48,631 nucleotides of DNA from an uncultured euryarchaeote. Lineage in GTDB: Archaea; Thermoplasmatota; Poseidoniia; Poseidoniales; Poseidoniaceae. The stretch covers positions 1-48,631 of the forward strand of contig CALBFP010000251.1 in assembly GCA_937894115.1 (NCBI GenBank), given 5' to 3'. The notes below the pieces were generated by a model that made no database searches, was not told the DNA's origin, and was given only the letters and a program-made list of their open reading frames with translations. A program made the position numbers and the translations under genes. Shown in pieces: positions 7,920-16,183 of the stretch (position 1 is the stretch's first letter; each line of letters begins with the position of its first letter).

Positions 7920-9689
7920 TCATTCAATTTTAGAAACAAAGGATGGATTGGGCAGTTCGATTCTTGTCTTACGGACATCGATGCGCAGTTGCATCAGTCC
8001 TGCACGCCAACCCAACTCTGCTCCGATCAAGCGAATGGTTTCACCAGGTTGCAAACCAAGCAACCGCTCGTTGATGGCAGAACCAAAAGCTACGACTTCA
8101 GCAACGTGTGTTCCATCCCACAGATGAAATGCAAGCATCGACCAAGGGCGTCCATCGAGTCTTGTACCGCTTTGCTGACGTATTGAAAGGACGAGGCCTT
8201 CCACGTTTGCTCGTGTTCGCAACAGACCAATACGCGTGCCACTCTTTTCGTTGTTTGAATGTGAAATGATTTCTGATTGTGCATCGACGTAAAGGCGCGG
8301 TTGGTCTCTCCAAACTCCGGGCAAAGCGTCCTTGATCATGACTGTCGTTGAATCCGAATCGTGCAGATGTGGAAAGGATCCAGGCTCGGATTCCTCTACT
8401 GCGATGGTTGCTTCCCCAGATTTCAACATTGCACCAAGAACAGGTTCATTGAAATGGTTTGGAAGTGGGCCCCACTGAGCAATCAGCTCACCGTTTACAT
8501 CCACTCGGGACGGAATATCTGAAAAGGGGTTGCAAGGGGCATTGATTCGAATGCCTTGCATCATCATATTTCGGGTGTTCTCACTCATCGGACCTGCGGT
8601 TTGCACATTGTCCAGCGCAACGCTGCACCAACCACAGCCTGCGGCTTCACCTGTGCATGCATTCAGATGGTCTGCAACATCAGAGGCTGAATTCGCAGGG
8701 AACATCGAAGCTCCTTCGCCCATACTTCTCATCGTTTGGTTGATCTCAAAGAATTCGTTGTCCATATTTGTAAGCTCTTCATTACTAGGTGCATTGTAAT
8801 CGATTCTCTCCTTGCTTGAGAGGTACCAACCTTCCATTGATTTGACCTCTCCCTGCTGTTCGGTTCTTGACCAAAGCCACGCATAAAATCGAAGTTGGTG
8901 TTGAAGGCTGCTGGAAAAAGCAGACCCTGAATGACCGGATTTGATATCGACCAGACGGACTGATCCATCCCATCGCAGGACCAAATCGAGTTCTCCAGCA
9001 GCCCACCCGTCTGGATGAAACATACGCTGAGGTTGATGCACTCTTGGGTCTTTAAACCAGGGTCGAGCGACTTCCCATGCCTCATTCCAACGAATCGGTT
9101 CGTTTTCTTGTTGCCATTCAAACGGGTGATCGATGGACCAATCACGAGAGTCAAGCGAACGTATTTTTTCAGGAACTGGGAAATGAGGCGCTTCGCCCCA
9201 TGCAGGAGATGGAATGTTGAATGGACCTGAACCGGCTCTGTAATTCTCAATGAACGGGCCACCATTTGCGTGAAAACATGCTTCGACCTCTTCAAGAAAG
9301 AGGTCAACACCGTTGCGAATTTTGTCCTCATAGGTTTTGATTGCCACTTCGGACCAATCCGATGCATCTCGCTTCCACAAGCGATTTGACCAAGCCTCTT
9401 TTCCTTCTTCCCACGCAACTTCAGCCTCTCTTGCACAATGTTCATACGCCCAAGTGCGTAAATCATCCATCGAATCCACGTACCCTGGTCGATGCATAAG
9501 GACACGACAGAGAGCATCTTCGATCACCAAGCCCGTCACTTGAGCAATCGATGAAGGAGATGCAAGTCCGACCTTCCGAGTCAGATACCATTGACGAGGA
9601 CATCGTAGGTATGTTGTCAAACCCGAGGCCGAAAGACGGGAACGGCTCCTGCCAAGAGGTCCTCCTTTTGGTGGAACTCCTACAGGCAT
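7920..9689 (-). CDS. PD-(D/E)XK (RecB/Cas4-like) nuclease with C-terminal OB-like region
   Basis: LTTYLRCPRQWYLTRKVG; AGELDLVLRWDGSVRLVDIKSG...QHQLRFYAW nuclease motifs; CTGEAAGCGWC Fe-S-like cysteines. Confidence 0.85.
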   Translation of the reverse strand: MPVGVPPKGGPLGRSRSRLSASGLTTYLRCPRQWYLTRKVGLASPSSIAQVTGLVIEDALCRVLMHRPGYVDSMDDLRTWAYEHCAREAEVAWEEGKEAWSNRLWKRDASDWSEVAIKTYEDKIRNGVDLFLEEVEACFHANGGPFIENYRAGSGPFNIPSPAWGEAPHFPVPEKIRSLDSRDWSIDHPFEWQQENEPIRWNEAWEVARPWFKDPRVHQPQRMFHPDGWAAGELDLVLRWDGSVRLVDIKSGHSGSAFSSSLQHQLRFYAWLWSRTEQQGEVKSMEGWYLSSKERIDYNAPSNEELTNMDNEFFEINQTMRSMGEGASMFPANSASDVADHLNACTGEAAGCGWCSVALDNVQTAGPMSENTRNMMMQGIRINAPCNPFSDIPSRVDVNGELIAQWGPLPNHFNEPVLGAMLKSGEATIAVEESEPGSFPHLHDSDSTTVMIKDALPGVWRDQPRLYVDAQSEIISHSNNEKSGTRIGLLRTRANVEGLVLSIRQQSGTRLDGRPWSMLAFHLWDGTHVAEVVAFGSAINERLLGLQPGETIRLIGAELGWRAGLMQLRIDVRKTRIELPNPSFVSKIE

Positions 9690-9733
9690 GTTACCTCCAT
9701 GTGGCGATGAACTATTAGAAACCGTGACAGACT

Positions 9734-11512
9734 TTACTTGCTCTCAAAGGAGTAAAAGTCACCTTTCTGGCGTTGCTCACGGTCTTTTCGGCTTTCTGCT
9801 TTGTTGATGCGAGGTCGTTTTGAATCATGATCGCGACGAAACGTGACATTAACGTCATTCAGGAATCGATTCATTCCATCACGCAAAGAATAGGGCCCCA
9901 TTGCCTTCCCATGCAATCCGCCTTCTCCTTCAAAAACAAGTAAAGAATCGCTTACAATGTCAATGAAATATACATCATGATCGATGACAAAGGCAGATTT
10001 ATTGTTGGCTTCCATTGTTCTTCGTATTGCTTTTGCAGCCTCCATTCGAGCGTTTGCATCAAGATGCGCAGAGGGTTCGTCAAGCAAGTACAAATCGGCA
10101 TCTCGACCCAGACAGACCGCAATCGATACCGCTTGTCGCTCACCACCTGAGAGTTTCTTAACACGCTTGGGAAGAAGAGGTTCTATGCCCAAGGCGCGAA
10201 CAACATTAACGTTGAATTCACCGCTTCTCCAACGCATTCCAAGTTCGCTGTCGAGCCACATCTGTACGGTGCAATCCAAATCAATGTCGATGTGTTGTGG
10301 TTTGTAGGAAATCTTTGCCTGTTCGGTAACCCAACCTTCGTCATAGGGCAGTTCTCCTGAGAGAATTTTCATCAGTGTCGATTTTCCTGTACCGTTCGCA
10401 CCAACAACACCAACAACTTCAGATCGATGAACTGCGCCTTCATCGGTTTTGAGTTCAAAACTTCCCAACGTTTTTTCGATACCTCCCCATTGAATAACGG
10501 GAGTACCAATTTCCCCCCTCCTGTCGTAGTGTTTTTGGAATTTAATCGGTTTGTCTCGAATGCGAACATTCTCTTCGGGCAAATAACCCTCGAGATAGGC
10601 ATTGATGGCGGTTCTCGTTGAACGCGCAGGTGTAAAAACCCCGAATGCACCTTTCTTTCCATAAACGATGTGAACCAAATCGGCGAGTACATCCAGCACT
10701 GCTAAATCGTGTTCTATCACAATGACGCGTTTTGTTTTAGCAAGTTCTTGGACGATTCGTACAATACGCATCCGCTCATGAATGTCGAGATAGGACGAAG
10801 GTTCGTCAAAGAAATACACATCAGCATCTCGTAGCAACGTCGCACATATCGCCATGCGTTGGAGTTCACCGCCCGAAAGTTGGTCGATGGTGCGAGAAAG
10901 CAAATTTCCAATTCCCGTTGCTTCAATGAGCTCGTCGAACATGCCTCGCTCATCGACCTTGCGGAGTAACTTTTCCACAGATCCTTGAATTCGTTTTGGC
11001 AATTTGTCGATGTTTTGGGGTTTGAGTGCAACTTTGATTTCACCCTCTTTGACCGACACGAAAAAGTCGCGTAGTTCTCCCCTTGGCAGTGTCTCGATGA
11101 CATCGTCCCATGTTGTGTCCTTGGATTTCCAGTCTCCGAGATTCGGTACAGAGCGACCTGATAAAGCATTGAAAGCGGTCGATTTACCCATCCCGTTTGG
11201 GCCGAGTACGCCGACAACAGATTCTTTGGTCGGTGTTGGTAATCGGAACAACCGAAAACCGTTCAGGCTGTAGCGATGGATCATGTCTGTATCCAATTCA
11301 GAAGGTAAGTTGATGACTTTCACAGCATCACCAGGACAGAGTTTTGCTCGAGTAAAGCAAACTGGGCAAGCTGTCTCCAAGATTTTCCATTTCCCATCCG
11401 TGTATTGAATGCACTCTCCACCGCACGAGCCAGCGTATTTTTGCAGGTAATCGAATGCCGGCATGTTGGGTTTGCATCGTTCGTCGTCCAAAACTACGAT
11501 ACGCATGGTCAT
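9734..11512 (-). CDS. ABCE1 / Rli1 ribosome-recycling ATPase with atypical N-terminal cysteine domain
   Basis: Twin ABC: GPNGMGKST, LSGGELQRMAI, FFDEPSSYLD; GANGTGKST, LSGGERQAVSIA, LLDEPSAHLD; N-term MRIVVLDDERC and INLPSEL. Confidence 0.95.
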   Translation of the reverse strand: MTMRIVVLDDERCKPNMPAFDYLQKYAGSCGGECIQYTDGKWKILETACPVCFTRAKLCPGDAVKVINLPSELDTDMIHRYSLNGFRLFRLPTPTKESVVGVLGPNGMGKSTAFNALSGRSVPNLGDWKSKDTTWDDVIETLPRGELRDFFVSVKEGEIKVALKPQNIDKLPKRIQGSVEKLLRKVDERGMFDELIEATGIGNLLSRTIDQLSGGELQRMAICATLLRDADVYFFDEPSSYLDIHERMRIVRIVQELAKTKRVIVIEHDLAVLDVLADLVHIVYGKKGAFGVFTPARSTRTAINAYLEGYLPEENVRIRDKPIKFQKHYDRRGEIGTPVIQWGGIEKTLGSFELKTDEGAVHRSEVVGVVGANGTGKSTLMKILSGELPYDEGWVTEQAKISYKPQHIDIDLDCTVQMWLDSELGMRWRSGEFNVNVVRALGIEPLLPKRVKKLSGGERQAVSIAVCLGRDADLYLLDEPSAHLDANARMEAAKAIRRTMEANNKSAFVIDHDVYFIDIVSDSLLVFEGEGGLHGKAMGPYSLRDGMNRFLNDVNVTFRRDHDSKRPRINKAESRKDREQRQKGDFYSFESK

Positions 11513-11557
11513 TCCTCGTGATGCAAAAGGTTTCGGTCGAACAAAACCGGATGTGTC

Positions 11558-12097
11558 TCAAACAAGACCTTTGAGGTGTTCTGCTCCACGTACGACTCGG
11601 GTCGTTGTTGGTGTGGGGAACTTCATACCTGCCTTACGAAGTGCGTCTTTGGCGGTCAAGTAGTTGTTTGCATTGCAGTGGATGGAAATGATTCGCTGTC
11701 CTCGTCGAACGCGGGCTGCGGTGCCGACGTTCTTTCCAAATGCGCAACGCATACCTTGAGAAACACGGTCAGCACCAGCTCCAGTCGCCTGTTTGTTCTC
11801 TCGGAGAACGTGGTGTGGGTAGGTGTGGACGCGGAGTGCGTAGCCTTGTGCACCGGCTTCGTCACGGATGGTGGAGTTGGAAATAACACGGGCCGCTTCG
11901 AGTGCAGTGTGTCGAATTTGACAACTGTTGTCGGCGAGAAGCTCGAGAACAACTGGAAAGCCACCAGTCTCAGCAGCGCGACGGTTTCCTGAGTGGAAGG
12001 CTAGAATACGGTTGTTGGGGACTCCGCCAATATACTTGCGTCGGGTGTAAGCAGGTCCCTTGAGACGGCGGTACATAGATGCGGGCTTACGTGCCAT
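11558..12097 (-). CDS. rpl10e: Ribosomal protein L10e (uL16)
   Basis: MARKPASMYRRLKGPAYTRRKYIGGVPNNRI...GADRVSQGMRCAFGKNVGTAARV. Confidence 0.96.
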   Translation of the reverse strand: MARKPASMYRRLKGPAYTRRKYIGGVPNNRILAFHSGNRRAAETGGFPVVLELLADNSCQIRHTALEAARVISNSTIRDEAGAQGYALRVHTYPHHVLRENKQATGAGADRVSQGMRCAFGKNVGTAARVRRGQRIISIHCNANNYLTAKDALRKAGMKFPTPTTTRVVRGAEHLKGLV

Positions 12098-12126
12098 GTT
12101 GAGTCCTCCAAGCATCTCTCCGACTG

Positions 12127-13470
12127 ATGCGCCCTTTATCATCCCTCCGATGCCCTACCAACATGAAGATGTCCCTCAACCGTGCTCAATTCGATGGGAA
12201 GGAACTTAATCATTCAAGGTTACCAACGTACATGGCGAGTGGCTGGAGGAAGTTGCTCGAAGAAGAATCGGAACATCAATGGTTAGCCGTTGGCTTGTTC
12301 TTTGTCTTCATTATCATCGGTGGCTTTTTGATCGGTGGCACCAGTTCGTTGGAAGGCCTTGTTCTTGGCACAGATCCATCGGAAAATCTTGAGTTTGAAG
12401 AGGGAGTATTCCTGCTAGAGATTGGATATCACGAGGATGCTTCGTGGAGTGAAGCGCACAGCGCGATCATGAGAACAGAGACAGGATACAAAATGTATCA
12501 ACAAATGGATACCGACGATGTCGCCGATATTTTACCTCCGAACGATCCTCTAATTGAGAGCGTGACATTTTTTCAGCCAACAGAAGAAGGCGATGTATTG
12601 TATTCGTCATCTTTGAACCAATTGTCGACGTACAGTAACGGGATGACGTACAACCAGACTTTGGATGATCTAAACGACTCCGAGTTCGGTATAACGACAA
12701 TCACCGTTCATTCAACTCCAGTTGTTAAAAATCGATTGATGATAACGGCTGAAGACGGTGGTTCCGGCCTTCGAGGTTATACGGGTACTGGATTGACCAC
12801 GTCAAGTACTCCGATTGATCCGTTAATCGTTTGGGATGATGTTGTCTACCTTGAAGGATTAAACTTCCTTGTCGTAGGAACATACACCGTCCAAGGGGAA
12901 GACGAAAGCCCAGCTGCACCTTCAACAAGAATCGCATACGCTCACGTTTTCTGGGAGGGGGGGAGCAAAACACCTGAAATCAAGCGTCAATGGTTTGGCT
13001 CGGGAAGTGAAGTTCATTCCATTGTCAGAACATCTGATGGGGGAGCAGTCGCTGCTTCGAATGAAGAGTTGTACATCGTATCTTCAGATGCTTCGTACAA
13101 AACCCATCCCTATCCTTCCAGAGTTATGGTTTACGATGATTGCCACAACAGGGTTTGGCTCTTTGGAGAACGAGGGGCTGAGACTGTATTGCGTGTTGAT
13201 TTAGAAACCGAAAGCGCCTCTTCGAAAAACCTACCTTATCCACTGCCATTGCAACCGACCAGCGGGACGATCAACGGTGATGTTTTGATTGTTCATGGCT
13301 TTGATGCACAAGGCGAATCGGATCGAATGTCGCTCGATTTGACCATCGAGGGTTCGCTCTCCTCCGGACGAGGTTTCCTTAATTTCGGCTTTCTTGTCGT
13401 TGGTGTCATCATGCTTGCAACACAAGGGTACATGATGGTGGAGAAAGCGATACGCACCTACAAAGCGTAA
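12127..13470 (+). CDS. Membrane-anchored protein with large extracytoplasmic domain
   Basis: TM near N-terminus (LAVGLFFVFIIIGGFLIGG) and C-terminus (FLVVGVIMLATQGYMMV); start possibly downstream. Confidence 0.65.
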   Translation: MRPLSSLRCPTNMKMSLNRAQFDGKELNHSRLPTYMASGWRKLLEEESEHQWLAVGLFFVFIIIGGFLIGGTSSLEGLVLGTDPSENLEFEEGVFLLEIGYHEDASWSEAHSAIMRTETGYKMYQQMDTDDVADILPPNDPLIESVTFFQPTEEGDVLYSSSLNQLSTYSNGMTYNQTLDDLNDSEFGITTITVHSTPVVKNRLMITAEDGGSGLRGYTGTGLTTSSTPIDPLIVWDDVVYLEGLNFLVVGTYTVQGEDESPAAPSTRIAYAHVFWEGGSKTPEIKRQWFGSGSEVHSIVRTSDGGAVAASNEELYIVSSDASYKTHPYPSRVMVYDDCHNRVWLFGERGAETVLRVDLETESASSKNLPYPLPLQPTSGTINGDVLIVHGFDAQGESDRMSLDLTIEGSLSSGRGFLNFGFLVVGVIMLATQGYMMVEKAIRTYKA

Positions 13471-13545
13471 GACACCGACTTTTCCGAACCTTAATCACCT
13501 CTCGTCATTAGGCTTAATCCTGCATACTGCAGGGAGGTGGTTTGG

Positions 13546-16182
13546 ATGGCAAAACGGAGCATGATGGACCAATTCCATGAGCTCAAAGAATCCAATCCAG
13601 GTACAATTCTGTTTTTCAGAATGGGTGATTTTTACGAGTTGTTTCATGAGGATGCTGAAATTGGTTCCAGCGTTCTTGGACTTGCCTTAACCTCTCGGGA
13701 TAAAAACGCTGAGAAACCAATTCCTATGGCTGGTTTTCCGTGGCATCAATTGGAGGAAAATCTTCGTGTGATGCTCCGTTCTGGATACAAAGTAACGGTT
13801 GCCGAGCAAGAGGAGGAATTGCGGGAAGGGGCGAAATTGTTGGAGCGTGTTGTGACGCGTATTTACACACCGGGTTCGTTGTACGAAGAATCCTTGATCG
13901 GTTCGGATTCCTCTGCACTGCTGTGCAGTCTCGTGCAGACCAATGAAAGTGTGGCTGCAGCGATGATCGACGTCTCCACAGGACAAGCGTGGGCTGTGGC
14001 ATTTTCTGGTGATGAACGATGGGCATCAATTCACGATGAGGTTCTGCGATGGAATCCAAGTGAGTTGGTTCTTACCCCGAAAGATTCCGAGAGCGACGAG
14101 GTTGTCCAACTTCTTGGAATGCTTGATTCCATTGTTGTGAGTCAACACTTGGTCCAACCAAAACGTGCATCCAAACGCCTCAAGGACATGTTGGAAGTAA
14201 ACGATTTGGGCCATCTTGACCTTGGACAATCTCCAGAAGCATTGCAGGCGACTGCCCTCGCTGCGGATTATTTAGCATCGGTTCATCGGCATGACGATAT
14301 TGCTATCCGAGATGTTGAAATTCAGGAAACCTCGGAGGGAATGGTTCTTGATCAAACCACACTGCGTAATCTTGAGATAACACACACACTCGCTGGAGAA
14401 TACGAAGGCTCCCTGCTTTGGGCGATGAACAAATGCAGGACTGCAATGGGCCGCAGATGTCTCAAATCATGGTTACTCCGCCCGCTCTCAAACTCGGATG
14501 CAATACAAGCACGTCACGCTTCGGTCGGTGCTCTCATGCGTTCATCGAAGCGTCTCGATCAATTGCGTGATCGGCTGAAAGGGGTGCTCGATTTGGAACG
14601 GCTTTCAACGCAATTGAAGTACAATCGATCAAATGCAAGAGATTTACTTGCTACTGCCAATGCAATTGAACGCTTTCCTGCGATACAACGCTTGTGTCAG
14701 GAGACCGAAGACGGACTTCTCAATCACCTCGTAAAAGACCTTCACCTGCTTGCTGATGTTTCAGAAGACATTCATCGAACTCTGCTCGATAACCCTTCGC
14801 TGGGTCTGCGTGATGGTGGAATCATTCGTCCGGGAGTTGATGAAGAGCTCGATCGATATCGAAATGCTTCAAACGAAGGACACAGTTGGTTTTCCAATCT
14901 TGAATCTTCGCTACGCAGTGAGCTCAAGATTCCAAGTCTTAAAGTGCGAATGAACAGGCAAATCGGTTGGTTTATCGAAGTAACAGCAACCCACGCTGAT
15001 AAGGTTCCTGAAGAGTGGACACGTAAACAACAGATGACCAATGGAAACCGCTACGTTACCGAAGAATTGCGTCAACAAGACGATCTTCTTCTCACATCAG
15101 AAAGCAAATCCAAAGGAATTGAGTACACGTTGTTTTGTTCCCTTCGGGAACGGGTTCGAAAGCATGCAAACCATCTCGCTCAAATCGCTTCAAAAATAGC
15201 AGCAATCGATGTGTTGCAATGTTTTGCTTCAACTGCTCGACAGCGTTCGTGGGTAAAGCCTGTGTTGACCACAGGACGCTCCATGAAGTTACAGCAAGCC
15301 CGTCACCCTGTGCTTGAGGCCCAACAAGGATTTGTTCCAAACGACGTTTCAATGGATGAAAAACGTCATTTCTTGTTGATAACGGGACCGAATATGGGTG
15401 GAAAATCGACGTACTTGCGAACCGTCGGCTTGGTCAGTATCCTTGCCCAAGCGGGGTCCTTTGTCCCTGCAGAGAAGGCCCGAATCGGATTGATTGATCG
15501 CATTTTTACTCGAGTTGGAGCCAGCGATGATCTGCGTCGAGGACGTTCAACGTTCATGATGGAAATGATAGAAGTGGCTCATATCCTACGTCGAGCAACT
15601 TCAAATTCATTGCTTCTCCTCGATGAAATCGGTCGTGGAACCTCGACTTTTGACGGTTTATCCATCGCTTGGGCGGTTACAGAGGATGTTGGCAACCGAA
15701 TCGGTGCACGCAGTCTTTTCGCTACGCACTATCATCAGTTGGTTGGTCTTGAGTCGGAGGTCAAGGGTTTTGCGAACGTCCACGTCCAAGTCGCTCAGCA
15801 AGACGGTATGCTTCGCTTCTTGCACACGGTCGCTGATGGGCCTTGCGATGAATCCTATGGTGTTCAAGTCGCTGCTTTGGCGGGCCTTCCACGGAACGTT
15901 GTCGAACGGGCAACGGATCTTCTTGCCTTCCTTGAGCAGCAAGCCCAGGGGGCAAAGGCTGGACGAGACGGTGCCCCAACCACCCGTGCAGCTGGGCAAT
16001 CCTCCCTGTTGGGATATTTTGCAGCAGCAGCAATGCAATCCCATGATTCTGCATCACCTGCCCTGTCCGAAATCCAAGAAGAAGTACTTTCCACACTCTC
16101 TGCGCTTAACCTCGACGAACTATCACCACGCGATGCTTTCATGCTGATTGAACGCTTGCACAACCGATTGGAGGAGGATTGA
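13546..16182 (+). CDS. mutS: DNA mismatch repair protein MutS (MutS1)
   Basis: GDFYELFHEDAEIGS mismatch motif, TGPNMGGKSTYLRT Walker A, LLLDEIGRGTSTFDGLSIAWAV; ATG after GGGAGGTGG. Confidence 0.97.
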   Translation: MAKRSMMDQFHELKESNPGTILFFRMGDFYELFHEDAEIGSSVLGLALTSRDKNAEKPIPMAGFPWHQLEENLRVMLRSGYKVTVAEQEEELREGAKLLERVVTRIYTPGSLYEESLIGSDSSALLCSLVQTNESVAAAMIDVSTGQAWAVAFSGDERWASIHDEVLRWNPSELVLTPKDSESDEVVQLLGMLDSIVVSQHLVQPKRASKRLKDMLEVNDLGHLDLGQSPEALQATALAADYLASVHRHDDIAIRDVEIQETSEGMVLDQTTLRNLEITHTLAGEYEGSLLWAMNKCRTAMGRRCLKSWLLRPLSNSDAIQARHASVGALMRSSKRLDQLRDRLKGVLDLERLSTQLKYNRSNARDLLATANAIERFPAIQRLCQETEDGLLNHLVKDLHLLADVSEDIHRTLLDNPSLGLRDGGIIRPGVDEELDRYRNASNEGHSWFSNLESSLRSELKIPSLKVRMNRQIGWFIEVTATHADKVPEEWTRKQQMTNGNRYVTEELRQQDDLLLTSESKSKGIEYTLFCSLRERVRKHANHLAQIASKIAAIDVLQCFASTARQRSWVKPVLTTGRSMKLQQARHPVLEAQQGFVPNDVSMDEKRHFLLITGPNMGGKSTYLRTVGLVSILAQAGSFVPAEKARIGLIDRIFTRVGASDDLRRGRSTFMMEMIEVAHILRRATSNSLLLLDEIGRGTSTFDGLSIAWAVTEDVGNRIGARSLFATHYHQLVGLESEVKGFANVHVQVAQQDGMLRFLHTVADGPCDESYGVQVAALAGLPRNVVERATDLLAFLEQQAQGAKAGRDGAPTTRAAGQSSLLGYFAAAAMQSHDSASPALSEIQEEVLSTLSALNLDELSPRDAFMLIERLHNRLEED

Positions 16183-16183
16183 G

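Noticed and set aside
8729-9517. 262-aa minus-strand ORF inside the nuclease gene
   Set aside because: Alternative frame of the well-supported PD-(D/E)XK gene; composition looks like shadow translation.
15623-16147. 174-aa plus-strand ORF and several antisense ORFs within mutS
   Set aside because: Lie inside conserved MutS ATPase coding sequence; no family features.
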